Source: Saprospiraceae bacterium UBA2329 (GTDB taxonomy: Bacteria; Bacteroidota; Bacteroidia; Chitinophagales; Saprospiraceae). Taken from it: a stretch of DNA of 34,934 nt. The position numbers and the translations under genes were made by a program. Under the pieces are notes generated by a model. The model made no database searches. It had not been told where the DNA came from and saw nothing but the letters and a program-made list of their open reading frames with translations. This document shows, piece by piece, positions 1-7,512 of this stretch. Within the stretch, counting starts at the first letter, position 1. Each line of letters begins with the position of its first letter. The DNA lies in contig DDUV01000096.1 of NCBI GenBank assembly GCA_002344975.1, forward strand, positions 1-34,934. The letters run 5' to 3'.

Positions 1-42
1 CCATCGGAGCCGGCAGGATTTTTTTGTTTTGTTGCCCAGTTT

Positions 43-92
43 AGTGAAGGGGTGACTGCGGGACTGAAACTTGCACTCGTCACCCCTTCACT
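43..92. repeat. Perfect 14-bp inverted repeat (hairpin)
   Basis: AGTGAAGGGGTGAC (43-56) is followed after 22 bases by its exact reverse complement GTCACCCCTTCACT (79-92). No T-run follows on the plus strand. A T-rich run precedes it at 19-33, so it is not a textbook terminator for either strand. It may end a gene lying left of the window or be an intergenic palindromic repeat. Confidence 0.6.
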
Positions 93-95
93 ACC

Positions 96-185
96 TCCGA
101 AACCTCGAACCCGCTTTCCCACGCCACAGGCGTGGTACGGCGGATGAACCCCGAAACCTCAAACCCAAAACATTGAACCCAAAAT
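96..185. repeat. Intergenic repeat of the 'cgaaacc-tgaaccc' family with hairpin
   Basis: The stretch consists of degenerate units such as CGAAACCTCGAACCCGC and CCGAAACCTCAAACCC, with an internal hairpin CCACGCC-ACA-GGCGTGG (119-135) flanked by TACGGCGGATG. The same scaffold (AACCCGC, hairpin, TACGGCGGATG, AACCCG) recurs at 3238-3371 with a different hairpin. It lies directly upstream of the xseA promoter. Confidence 0.6.
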
Positions 186-189
186 CCCC

Positions 190-197
190 TACCTTTG
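190..197 (+). promoter_or_regulatory. Bacteroidota-type -7 element of xseA
   Basis: TACCTTTG matches the Bacteroidota -7 consensus TAnnTTTG. It ends only 4 nt before the xseA ATG (202), so transcription would start at or very close to the start codon. No good -33 TTTG at the usual 17-20 nt spacing is evident. Confidence 0.55.
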
Positions 198-201
198 CGG
201 C

Positions 202-1455
202 ATGGCCGATCCAACAACCATCACACTGTTTCAATTGCAGGAATTCATCCGCCGGGTGCTGGCGCTGAACCTGCCCGATGCTGTGTGGGTGGAAGCGGAA
301 ATTGCCGAACTGGGGCAGTCAAGGGGACACAGTTATTTGTCTTTGGTACAAAAAGAGGAAAACTCCGCCGAACCTGTTGCCACCGCCCAAGCCGTTATCT
401 GGCAGAACCATCTCGCCGCTATTGGTCGCAAAATCAGCGCTGCGTTGCTTCAGGAACTGCTGGCGCCGGGCCGACAACTTCGCATCAAAGCCCGCATTGA
501 GCACCACGAACGCTTCGGACTGAAATTGGTCGTCGAAGATATTGACCCGGCGTACACCATCGGGCAACTCGAATTGCAGCGTCGCCAAACGCTGGAACGC
601 CTGCGCGCTGAACAACTCACTGAGCGCAACGCTGCCTTGCCGACAGGGGAGGTATTGCAGCGGATAGCCGTTGTCAGTTCTCAGCAAGGCGCGGGTTATC
701 AGGATTTTATAGAACACCTGCGCGGCAATCCTTATGGCTACCGATACCACTGCGAATTGTTTCCGGCGGCAGTGCAGGGACAAAATGCTGAGATGGAAAT
801 GAGCCGCAGCCTCGAACGCATTGCCCGGCAGGCGCATCGTTTCGATTGTACCGTCATCATTCGCGGGGGCGGCGCCCGGCTCGATCTCGGCGCATTCGAC
901 GGCTACGACATCTGCCGCGCCATTGCCCTGCACCCGCTGCCCGTTTTTACCGGCATCGGCCACGATGTGAACGAATCTCTGGCAGATACTTGCGCCCAAT
1001 TGGCTCTCAAAACGCCCACCGCCGTTGCCGATTTCCTCATTCGCAGGCACCTCGGTTTTGAAAGTCGGCTCCTCCAACTCGCCCAAGACCTGCAAACATC
1101 AGCCCGACAGCGCATGGCAGCACAACGCCTTTCAGTAGAACAAATCGCGCTTGCAGTACAACGCCACAGTACACAATACCTGCTACAACAAAACCAACAA
1201 TTGGCCCTGCTGCACCGCGATACGCGCCGCGAAATGCGCAATGCGCTCCAGTCTGCCGGTAAAACTTTGGACCAAATGAACCAGCTCAGCGTGCAATTGC
1301 ATCCGCAGGCTACCCTCGAACGGGGTTTCACCATCACGCTCAAAGACGGCCGCCGCCTGCGCTCTGCCGCCGAGATTCAACCCGGCGACCACATAGAAAC
1401 CATCTTTGCCGACGGCAGCATCGGCCGCCACATTGCAACATCAACAGAACCATGA
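202..1455 (+). CDS. xseA: Exodeoxyribonuclease VII large subunit
   Basis: Catalytic subunit of exonuclease VII, which degrades single-stranded DNA to oligonucleotides in the cytoplasm and acts in mismatch and damage repair. The 417-aa product has the family's usual length. The N-terminus resembles the nucleic-acid-binding OB fold (about residues 1-100, with VWVEAEIAEL near residue 30). The middle carries the family signature IIRGGGARLDLGAFDGYD followed by FTGIGHDVNESLAD. A long glutamine/arginine-rich helical stretch follows, as expected for the subunit's coiled-coil arm, and the C-terminus has LERGFTITLKDG. ATG at 202 is chosen because the recognisable N-terminal fold begins within the first 15 residues. 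The stop overlaps the xseB start (ATGA), indicating translational coupling. Confidence 0.96.
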   Translation: MADPTTITLFQLQEFIRRVLALNLPDAVWVEAEIAELGQSRGHSYLSLVQKEENSAEPVATAQAVIWQNHLAAIGRKISAALLQELLAPGRQLRIKARIEHHERFGLKLVVEDIDPAYTIGQLELQRRQTLERLRAEQLTERNAALPTGEVLQRIAVVSSQQGAGYQDFIEHLRGNPYGYRYHCELFPAAVQGQNAEMEMSRSLERIARQAHRFDCTVIIRGGGARLDLGAFDGYDICRAIALHPLPVFTGIGHDVNESLADTCAQLALKTPTAVADFLIRRHLGFESRLLQLAQDLQTSARQRMAAQRLSVEQIALAVQRHSTQYLLQQNQQLALLHRDTRREMRNALQSAGKTLDQMNQLSVQLHPQATLERGFTITLKDGRRLRSAAEIQPGDHIETIFADGSIGRHIATSTEP

Positions 1456-1646
1456 AAAAAGCTCCGTTTTCTTACGAATCAGCCGTGCTGGAACTTCAAA
1501 ATATCGTGCAGCAATTACAGGAGGGCAATGTAAGTATGGACGAACTGGCCGAACGCGCCCGCCATGCAGCAGCGTTGATCCGACTGTGCCGGGAGCGCCT
1601 CCGTGAGCTGGAAACCGAGGTGGACAGCCTGTTTCCGGAAGGCTGA
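1452..1646 (+). CDS. xseB: Exodeoxyribonuclease VII small subunit
   Basis: Small subunit of exonuclease VII, which binds the XseA coiled-coil arm in several copies. The 64-aa product has the usual small, all-helical shape, with FSYESAVLELQNIVQQLQEG at the N-terminus and an S-M-D-E-L segment before the second helix. It overlaps xseA by four bases (ATGA), so the two form an operon. It ends 10 bp from the convergent TPR protein gene on the minus strand, with no clear terminator between them. Confidence 0.93.
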   Translation: MKKAPFSYESAVLELQNIVQQLQEGNVSMDELAERARHAAALIRLCRERLRELETEVDSLFPEG

Positions 1647-1656
1647 GCAGTAGGGT

Positions 1657-2409
1657 TTACATTTTTTTCAACAAGTCCCCGGCCTGGGTATAAAACCCGT
1701 GATCTTTATCTTTGCGAATGGCCTCCAATTGAGCTTTCAGATCGTCTATGCGGTTGGCGGCCAGCAGTGCCAGCGCCTTGTTCCAGGCGGCTTTGTGGGC
1801 CAGGCTTGAAGTACCGGCAGTTTCGGCAGCAGAGAAAGCCTGTTCGGCGGAAGCCCAGTCTTTTTGCAACATGGCCGCATGCCCCAGATAGTACCGATAT
1901 TCCAGATTATTGGGCGAGGTGGCCAGCAATTGCTCAAAATGTGCGCGAGCGGCGTCTCCCTTTCCCTCTTCCAGCAATTGCAGTCCAACTTTCAGCGGGC
2001 TGTCGGAGCCTTCCTGTCCGCGCAGACCCGCAGCGTCGGGCGCCTGATAGTAGGAGGCAAACAGCGCTGCATTATCGGGGCTGCCGGAGCGATCAAAAAC
2101 GAACCACAAGCCCAACAGCACAACCAGCGCTGCCGCAGCCGCCCAGCGTATCTGCCGAAAGGCGACTACCTTGCCGCTTTTGGGGGCTGTACCGGCGGTT
2201 TTCTCTTCCTGCGCCCACACCTGCATTTGCTCGCGCAGGCTTTCGCCAATCTGCCACTCAATGGCCTCATTGCCATTGAGATAGAGATCGTAAGCGGCTT
2301 TCAGTTCGGCGTCGGATGCCAGTTCCGATTCGAAGGCGTTGCGTTCGGTCTCGGAGAGCGCTCCCTCTTGGTAGGCGTCTATTTTTTCTATGTAAGTTTC
2401 CAGATTCAT
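1657..2409 (-). CDS. Membrane-anchored TPR protein, anti-sigma-like partner of the adjacent sigma factor
   Basis: The 250-aa protein has a cytoplasmic N-terminal part (about 1-85) starting with an acidic helical segment (YIEKIDAYQEGALSETER) like the zinc-free anti-sigma-type N-termini seen in Bacteroidota. One transmembrane helix follows (about 90-106, AAAAALVVLLGLWFVF). The outer part, from about residue 120, has TPR-like helices (LEEGKGDAARAHFEQLLATS, YYLGHAAMLQKDWASAEQAF). It lies 35 bp downstream of the sigma-factor gene on the same strand, so co-transcription is likely. Position and topology suggest it tethers or senses for that sigma factor. This is inference; no canonical anti-sigma zinc motif is visible. 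Confidence 0.7.
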   Translation of the reverse strand: MNLETYIEKIDAYQEGALSETERNAFESELASDAELKAAYDLYLNGNEAIEWQIGESLREQMQVWAQEEKTAGTAPKSGKVVAFRQIRWAAAAALVVLLGLWFVFDRSGSPDNAALFASYYQAPDAAGLRGQEGSDSPLKVGLQLLEEGKGDAARAHFEQLLATSPNNLEYRYYLGHAAMLQKDWASAEQAFSAAETAGTSSLAHKAAWNKALALLAANRIDDLKAQLEAIRKDKDHGFYTQAGDLLKKM

Positions 2410-2444
2410 AATGCGTCTTTTTTAGTGGTTGGCGAAGTATGCGA

Positions 2445-3065
2445 TCAACGCAACATATCGCCCCATTTTGGATTGTTTTTCACCTGTTCCAGCAGCGATA
2501 CATGGCAGCGGTATTTTGCTTTTCGGGCCATATCCGCACTGGAAAAGCCCAATTGTTCTGCAATTTCTTCCATCGAATAGGAGAGCTTCCACAGTTCCAG
2601 AATTTTGCGGCAGCGCTCGCCGATGGTATTGAGCAATTGCCCCAGCACATCGCGGCGCTCCTCATCCAAGAGCCTCATATCTGCTGCATCTGCCGGTTCG
2701 GCGCCTTCGTCGGGTGGCATGGTTTCGGGCAGCACCGTGTGCGATTGTTTGCGCATTCTGTTCATCCACACAAAGCGGCAGATGGAGTACATGTACCCGT
2801 TGAGCGGCGCCTCTCCTCTGAACTTCCCGTTGCGCACATTCTGGTCCAGGATAATCATGGCATCGTGAAACACATCCTGCGCATCGGTTTCATTGCCCTT
2901 ATTGTTTCTTACAAAAGCGTTCACCATATCCCGCAGGGCCCTGTTTTGATAGATCAATTGCAGCGCCTTCGTTCGCCGGCTTCCTCCGGCCACTATATCG
3001 GCTATGGCGTTTTCATCATTCTGTACGGATTTCATGTGCCTGTATGTGTTGTGAAGTAAAAACAT
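2445..3065 (-). CDS. RNA polymerase sigma-70 factor, ECF-like
   Basis: Alternative sigma factor directing RNA polymerase to a special promoter set. Region 2 is seen as an aromatic/arginine-rich block (DAQDVFHDAMIILDQNV, then YSICRFVWMNRMRKQ). Region 4 is a C-terminal helix-turn-helix (ERCRKILELWKLSYSMEEIA then LGFSSADMARKAKYRC). The frame extends upstream to a TTG at 3092; ATG at 3065 or ATG at 3035 (MKSVQNDENA) are the plausible starts, and 3065 is given here. A TAACTTTG -7 element sits at 3110-3117. The downstream gene encodes a membrane TPR protein, a usual partner arrangement in Bacteroidota. The regulon cannot be told from the window. Confidence 0.88.
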   Translation of the reverse strand: MFLLHNTYRHMKSVQNDENAIADIVAGGSRRTKALQLIYQNRALRDMVNAFVRNNKGNETDAQDVFHDAMIILDQNVRNGKFRGEAPLNGYMYSICRFVWMNRMRKQSHTVLPETMPPDEGAEPADAADMRLLDEERRDVLGQLLNTIGERCRKILELWKLSYSMEEIAEQLGFSSADMARKAKYRCHVSLLEQVKNNPKWGDMLR

Positions 3066-3109
3066 GTACCCACCGAACTCATTTTTTTTCAATGCTGCGG
3101 TACGATTCT

Positions 3110-3117
3110 CAAAGTTA
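3110..3117 (-). promoter_or_regulatory. -7 element of the sigma-factor gene
   Basis: On the minus strand this reads TAACTTTG, an exact match to TAnnTTTG. A T-rich stretch lies upstream, but no well-spaced TTTG. Transcription would give a leader of roughly 40 nt to the ATG at 3065 or about 70 nt to that at 3035. Confidence 0.5.
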
Positions 3118-3146
3118 GTAATTTTTCAAAAAAAGAACGCGGAATC

Positions 3147-3220
3147 AGTAGGCGGTAGGCGGTGGCCGCGCCGTGGCGCGGGGTGCTAAGTGTGAGTGTT
3201 CGGTAGGCGGTGTGCGGTTC
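3147..3220. repeat. 'TAGGCGGT' intergenic repeat with GC hairpin
   Basis: Short tandem units (TAGGCGG at 3149-3155, 3156-3162 and 3204-3210) flank a perfect hairpin CCGCGCC-GT-GGCGCGG (3166-3181). The 14-mer CGGTAGGCGGTGTG (3201-3214) recurs in inverse orientation at 15990-16003, upstream of smpB, which marks a dispersed intergenic repeat. Confidence 0.6.
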
Positions 3221-3237
3221 TCGGTGCTCAGAGCGAG

Positions 3238-3371
3238 GAAACCCGAAACCTTGAACCCGCCTTCGCCAAGGCTACGGCGGATGCAACCCGAAACCTGAAA
3301 CCTTGAACACGGAACCCACCTTCGCCAAGGCTACGGCGGATGCAACCCGGAACCTTGAACCCGAAACCCCT
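3238..3371. repeat. Tandem intergenic repeat, two exact 31-bp copies
   Basis: A 31-bp unit (CCTTCGCCAAGGCTACGGCG continuing to GATGCAACCCG) occurs at 3260-3290 and again at 3319-3349, 59 bp apart. It is embedded in degenerate CGAAACCTTGAACCC units. Each copy can form a small CCTT-AAGG / CCGCC-GGCGG style hairpin. The same family lies upstream of xseA (96-185). The array abuts the stop codon of the gene ending at 3372. Confidence 0.75.
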
Positions 3372-3872
3372 TCACCCCCGCTTCAGCACCGCCCGTTGCA
3401 CGCTGCTCACGGGATGGCTTTGCACTCCGGTAGTTGAGTTTTCGGCCCTTTTGCCCGAAGTGACTTCGAAGATCAGTTCCCCGTCGCGCAGTTCATAGCT
3501 TGCCGTCAGCAGGATGCCCTCGGTTTCAAAAATGGAGTAGAGCTTGTTGCCGAACAAATAATCGCTTAGTTCAATGCCGTCGCCCTCGTCGGTGACATAC
3601 ATCTGGCGTTGTTTGTCTTTGATTCTCAATACATAATCTTTTGTCATGGGCAGTTTTTTCGACAGGTACTCCGTGCGCCAGGTCCAAGAAATGGAATCAA
3701 TGGGCGTTACGGTAAACCGAATCGGCACGCTGTCGCGCAATTGGCCTGCGAAATAAATGTGCATGGTGCCCTGCCATTGTCCGAGGCAACGGTCGGGAAA
3801 AAGGTCTTGTGAAAAAGCAGTGAAAAAGGCGAGTGAGAACAGCGCCGTGAAGAAAAGATTTTTGAGCGGCAT
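3372..3872 (-). CDS. Small exported protein of unknown function
   Basis: The 166-aa product begins with a clear signal peptide (MPLKNLFFTALFSLAFFTAF, then SQ as the likely cleavage site). The mature part looks like a small all-beta protein (CLGQWQGTMHIYFAGQLRDS, FTVTPIDSISWTWRTEYLSK), suggestive of a lipocalin-like or calycin-type fold, but I do not recognise the family. ATG at 3872 is fixed by the signal peptide. A twin-hairpin element lies just upstream (3892-4004) and the repeat array just downstream. A periplasmic or surface location is inferred from the signal alone. Confidence 0.75.
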   Translation of the reverse strand: MPLKNLFFTALFSLAFFTAFSQDLFPDRCLGQWQGTMHIYFAGQLRDSVPIRFTVTPIDSISWTWRTEYLSKKLPMTKDYVLRIKDKQRQMYVTDEGDGIELSDYLFGNKLYSIFETEGILLTASYELRDGELIFEVTSGKRAENSTTGVQSHPVSSVQRAVLKRG

Positions 3873-3891
3873 GATCTGAAATGTTTGCTTT

Positions 3892-4004
3892 TATACTCGA
3901 TAGCCAGTGGTTTGCGAATTTAGATTTTTGCAAACCACTGGCTATCAGTTATCCCGATGAAAAATGGTTTAGATTTTTTCGAAAACCATTTTTCATCGGG
4001 TATA
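3892..4004. repeat. Twin perfect hairpins with related loops
   Basis: Hairpin 1 has 17-bp perfect arms (GATAGCCAGTGGTTTGC, 3899-3915; complement 3930-3946). Hairpin 2 has 18-bp perfect arms (CCCGATGAAAAATGGTTT, 3953-3970; complement 3983-4000). Both close with TGGTTT/AAACCA next to a loop containing TAGATTTTT. The outer flanks TATACTCGAT (3892-3901) and ATCGGGTATA (3995-4004) are also complementary except for one G-T pair, and the latter overlaps hairpin 2, so two folds are mutually exclusive. It lies between two minus-strand genes and could be a terminator for the upstream one or an intergenic palindromic repeat. Confidence 0.75.
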
Positions 4005-4125
4005 GAACCTGCTTTGAATAGAAAATTGTAAGACCTGCCGCTCCCCCGGAGCAATACCTCTCCGCGGAACAGAGTCCATGCTGCATGTTTTCAAAACCGG
4101 AGACAGGTTATTCGGACCCCGTTCC

Positions 4126-4956
4126 TTATTTCTTGACCAAAATCGTCTCTGTTTTTTGGGCGCCTTTCTGAGGTATTTCCATGCCCATGGCTTTGCTGAC
4201 GCCAGAGAGCGAGCCTTCGTAGCGGCGTTCCAGCACGAGGCCGGTGGCTAATTCCAGGACTAAGCTGCCTTTGCCTTCGGTTTGAATATTGGCCTCTATT
4301 TCCATACCGCTGTTGGTAATCGTGCGGACAATTGCCATTTTCATCTCATAATCTAAATATGCTCGTCCTTTTTTCGATTTGCGGTAGGTATAGGTCGCCT
4401 GCGTATTCATACCATCTGTATCTGAATTTTCCGTCCAGGTATCTCCGGGCCGGAGGGGGTTCGCGGGCGGGTTCACAAAATAGGCAGCCAACGCGGCGGA
4501 ATCACCCATGCCGGCGCCGAAACTGAAGCCTTCCGGCATTTCGATGCCTTTCAGGATGCTGATGGCGCCGTCGGGGGCAATGACGGCCTCCATGGTGGCG
4601 CCGATTATCCCTTTGAGCTGCATCCCGATCGGCCCGGCCATGTCACTGGGGTTGTTGGAGTCAAACGTAGTGCTCTGTCCCATTCCGGCTGTCTCCATTT
4701 TCATACCGGTGTTGGTCTGTTCCACCCGGAAACCTTCGGCGCCGGCCGATTGTACGGAGAAGGCCATTTGGGCTACGACATTACTGGTTACATTCATCTG
4801 TTGGCCCATCACCTGCTGCTCAATGTTATTTTTCAGGGTGTTGGTCACATTGTAGGTTTGCCCGGCGGGAAGGTTGAGTTTCCAGGGCTTGAGGGTTTGC
4901 GCGTTGGCGGCAAGAGTGGTTGCAGTCAGCAACAGGATGAAAAGGGTACGGTTCAT
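4126..4956 (-). CDS. Exported DUF6263-like protein
   Basis: The product is 276 aa from the ATG at 4956. It opens with a signal peptide (MNRTLFILLLTATTLAANAQ). The mature part starts with LKLNL-like strands (PWKLNLPAGQTYNVTNTLKN) and continues with the pattern IEQQVMGQQMNVTSNVVAQM, typical of the Bacteroidota DUF6263 family, whose function is unknown. The frame extends 22 codons further upstream, but the signal peptide and a well-placed promoter (TACTTTTG at 4976-4983) exclude that. The neighbour upstream is the CHAT protein gene, 141 bp away, with its own promoter between, so it is probably a separate transcript. Confidence 0.75.
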   Translation of the reverse strand: MNRTLFILLLTATTLAANAQTLKPWKLNLPAGQTYNVTNTLKNNIEQQVMGQQMNVTSNVVAQMAFSVQSAGAEGFRVEQTNTGMKMETAGMGQSTTFDSNNPSDMAGPIGMQLKGIIGATMEAVIAPDGAISILKGIEMPEGFSFGAGMGDSAALAAYFVNPPANPLRPGDTWTENSDTDGMNTQATYTYRKSKKGRAYLDYEMKMAIVRTITNSGMEIEANIQTEGKGSLVLELATGLVLERRYEGSLSGVSKAMGMEIPQKGAQKTETILVKK

Positions 4957-4975
4957 GTTTTGAAGGTTTTGCCTG

Positions 4976-5003
4976 CAAAAGTAATCATCAGGTGGTAAAA
5001 CAA
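4976..5003 (-). promoter_or_regulatory. Promoter of the DUF6263-like gene
   Basis: On the minus strand TTG (5001-5003) is followed after 17 nt by TACTTTTG (4976-4983), a good fit to the Bacteroidota -33 TTTG / -7 TAnnTTTG promoter. The -7 element ends 19 nt before the start codon at 4956. Confidence 0.65.
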
Positions 5004-5097
5004 TTGTTAAAATTTGAGGCATCCGCAGAACCCTTGGTCAAGGCCGGCAATTGTTCCTGGATCACGGCAGGTGTAAAAACCTTCACCGTGGGCGATC

Positions 5098-7431
5098 TTA
5101 TCCGAACCCTGAACTACGGTGACTGCTCCTTATCAGCAGCCACAGTGCCGCCCCCGCCAGCACAAGCACCGCCAACAATCCTGCCAAATATTTCATCACC
5201 GTGCCGGATTCCTGCGTTTGCGCGCCTGCATCTCCCAGCAGTGCCCAGGCCGCCCAGTAAGCGGGGTGTGCGGACGTAGAATCTGCCTGTTGGAGGTATT
5301 GCAATTTGGCGTTTTGCAGCGCCACATCTTTTGGCTGCTCGTCCTGGAGATTCTCAAAAAACAACTCCTGTACCTTGGCATGTGCACCGCCCAACGGCGT
5401 CCACACCGGCATCAGCACGCTGCGCGCCCCCGTATGCAGCCAGCTCCCTGCCTGCCAGGCGATGGCCTCCATGCCCGGCGCACTGCTGAAATGCTGGTCC
5501 AGAACGACTAAATCGGCCTCCATTCTCAATGCCTGCACCTCGGCGGCATGCAGGGTATCTGTGCCGCCCTGCCCGTCCGACAGAAGTACGAAAGCGGCGG
5601 ACGGCAGCAGGCTTTGGGCCGGTGCGCTGAGGTGTACAATGCTTTTGCGCAGGGACTTGCCCGACAGTGCCTCCCGGCGGGCCTCATCGCGCAGCAGGGC
5701 TTTGCCGCGCATTCGTTCCGTAGTTTGTTGCACCAATGCCAGCGAGCGCTCCGATTCTTGCCGTTCCGGCCACACCGGCGCCAGTCCCAGATAACCGCCC
5801 CGTACCTGTGGCCGCTGCATCAACTCCTGCTGCAAGGTGGCCGAAATACCGTAGCTGATGCTGTACCGACGCATCAAAAAAGGGTAGTTTTTGTAATTGC
5901 AGCCGGCGGGCGCCGCTTCGGTGAGTAGTGCCTCGAAAGGAATCCAACTCAATTCAGCCGATGGAATGATGACCAATCGCTGCGGCAGCGAAACGGCTTT
6001 TTCCACCGGGCGGATCAGCTTTTCGTAGAGCCGGAATGCCTGCGCGCCGTACGACCTGCACAAAGCCTCGCGGGAGGCGCCGGGTTTTTGATACGCCTCC
6101 ACCTCTCTGCGCCATTGGGCTATCCAGTTTTCCAAGGGGAAGTCGAGCGGCAGCGAAATGGCCTCGTATCGGGTTTTGGTGATGACAAAAACAAAGAGCC
6201 GTTGTGCACCCGTCACATATTCGATGAGGGCAATATCATTTCCCGGTAAGGCCAATTGCATGTCGGCAAGCGATACGGAATTGGCCATGCGCGTGGGCAG
6301 GTATTTTTTGAGCAATTGCTCTTTTTCGTGTTCGGCGGCAGCAAAAGCCGGCTCTGCGGATGCGATGGAAGTTTGCAGGCGGGCCAGTTCCAGCGCGGTT
6401 TCAATGGCGTCCTGATTGCGGGTGCGGGTGTCGAACCTGAAAAAAGGGTGCAGCGGCTCTCCGGCGGGCGCCCGGAGCAGGGCCTCCGCTTGTTGGCTGA
6501 GGCGATAGCAGGCGGAGGCGCGGGCGAGGTGTTCGGTGCGTTTGGTTTTCCGGTGCAACGCTCTGAAAGCGTCGGCTTTTCCCGCTAATATTTTGGCCAA
6601 AGCCGGCTGTTCGTGCGGCAATATGGTATCCGGCTGTACGCGGTAGTCTTTATTGCTCAGCCCCGGCATGGCAGCCATGAGGGCGCGGTGGTAGCGGCGC
6701 AGAGCCTCCTCATTTTCGTTCCATGCGGCATAGAGGTCGCCCCACAGCAGGTGCAGCGAAATCCAGGTTTGGCTGCGCTCTTCTGTATTCGACTGGCGCA
6801 GCAATGCTTGCGCTTCTTCCAGCAGTTTGCGGGCATCGGGCAGGTTGCCTTTGTGAATTTGTACAAAGGCGTTGGTCATCAGCACCTCGGCGGCCTGTGT
6901 ATGGCAATCAGCTCCGCAAATTTGGAAAAACTGTGCAGCCAATCGCCCGTGAATCAGCGCATTGCTTTCGTTCTCGCGCAGCAGCCATGCGTTCATGAGC
7001 GCCTGCTGTAGTCTCCCTATTGTTCGCGGATTCAGCGCGGGTAGTTGGAGCGCGCGCCGGAGTTCGTCTATGGCCTGTGAGGTTTGTTGTCGTTGCACAA
7101 GCTGGTCGGCCACTTGAAGCTGGACTTCCGCGGCGGCGTTGTAATTTCTATTCAAAATATAAGCCCGCCGAGCCTCCTCCATCAGAGCGGCGGCGCAATC
7201 CCAGGCATTGAACTCCCAGGCTTTTTTGGCCAACAGTTGAAAAGTCAATGCGGTATCGCGCTGTAAGGAATCGGGTACGGCACTCCGGAGCGCTTTGGCC
7301 TCGGCATCCGACCAGCGCCGATCGGAACAGGGCCGGGGCAAAGAGTCGAGCGTCGTTGCGCCGGCAGAATGGCTCATGGCGATCAGCGACAAGAAAAGGA
7401 AGAGATGAAAGAAGAGGGAACGTGCAGCCAT
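5098..7431 (-). CDS. TPR-CHAT protein with degenerate catalytic site
   Basis: The 777-aa exported protein has an N-terminal signal peptide (MAARSLFFHLFLFLSLIAMS then HSAGA). A long helical TPR-like region follows (about 60-420). The CHAT (caspase-like) domain is about 420-725, and a C-terminal transmembrane helix about 738-760 (AGLLAVLVLAGAALWLLI) is followed by a short basic tail. CHAT hallmarks seen are SWIPFEALL, the strand IVHLSA, DLVVLD, LHTGARSVLMPVW and HPAYWAAWALLGD. The catalytic His-Gly is replaced by Pro604-Ala605 and the catalytic Cys position is His647 (LDQHF), so peptidase activity is unlikely. The domain should face the periplasm. It may be a scaffold or sensor; the partner is unknown. 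Confidence 0.85.
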   Translation of the reverse strand: MAARSLFFHLFLFLSLIAMSHSAGATTLDSLPRPCSDRRWSDAEAKALRSAVPDSLQRDTALTFQLLAKKAWEFNAWDCAAALMEEARRAYILNRNYNAAAEVQLQVADQLVQRQQTSQAIDELRRALQLPALNPRTIGRLQQALMNAWLLRENESNALIHGRLAAQFFQICGADCHTQAAEVLMTNAFVQIHKGNLPDARKLLEEAQALLRQSNTEERSQTWISLHLLWGDLYAAWNENEEALRRYHRALMAAMPGLSNKDYRVQPDTILPHEQPALAKILAGKADAFRALHRKTKRTEHLARASACYRLSQQAEALLRAPAGEPLHPFFRFDTRTRNQDAIETALELARLQTSIASAEPAFAAAEHEKEQLLKKYLPTRMANSVSLADMQLALPGNDIALIEYVTGAQRLFVFVITKTRYEAISLPLDFPLENWIAQWRREVEAYQKPGASREALCRSYGAQAFRLYEKLIRPVEKAVSLPQRLVIIPSAELSWIPFEALLTEAAPAGCNYKNYPFLMRRYSISYGISATLQQELMQRPQVRGGYLGLAPVWPERQESERSLALVQQTTERMRGKALLRDEARREALSGKSLRKSIVHLSAPAQSLLPSAAFVLLSDGQGGTDTLHAAEVQALRMEADLVVLDQHFSSAPGMEAIAWQAGSWLHTGARSVLMPVWTPLGGAHAKVQELFFENLQDEQPKDVALQNAKLQYLQQADSTSAHPAYWAAWALLGDAGAQTQESGTVMKYLAGLLAVLVLAGAALWLLIRSSHRSSGFG

Positions 7432-7451
7432 AATTACTTACTTGGACTTTG

Positions 7452-7484
7452 CAAAGTAAGCGTATTTGTAGCGTGCAGGGCAAA
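7452..7484 (-). promoter_or_regulatory. Promoter of the CHAT gene
   Basis: On the minus strand TTTG (7481-7484) is followed after 21 nt by TTACTTTG (7452-7459). This -7 variant is identical to that of the 39-aa peptide gene at 25221-25228. The TTTG overlaps the T-run of the terminator just upstream. Confidence 0.45.
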
Positions 7485-7512
7485 AAAAAAGGCCGGTACT
7501 TGAGACCGGCCT
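7482..7512 (-). terminator. Rho-independent terminator, minus strand
   Basis: Perfect 8-bp stem AGGCCGGT (7490-7497) / ACCGGCCT (7505-7512) with a 7-nt loop. On the minus strand it is followed at once by nine T residues. It must end a minus-strand transcript coming from the 7.5-8.1 kb region, where no protein gene is evident. It insulates the CHAT gene. Confidence 0.8.

Noticed and set aside
3147..3371. CRISPR-like array
   Set aside because: Only two exact 31-bp copies, with related rather than unique spacer sequence and no cas genes; it is an intergenic repeat.
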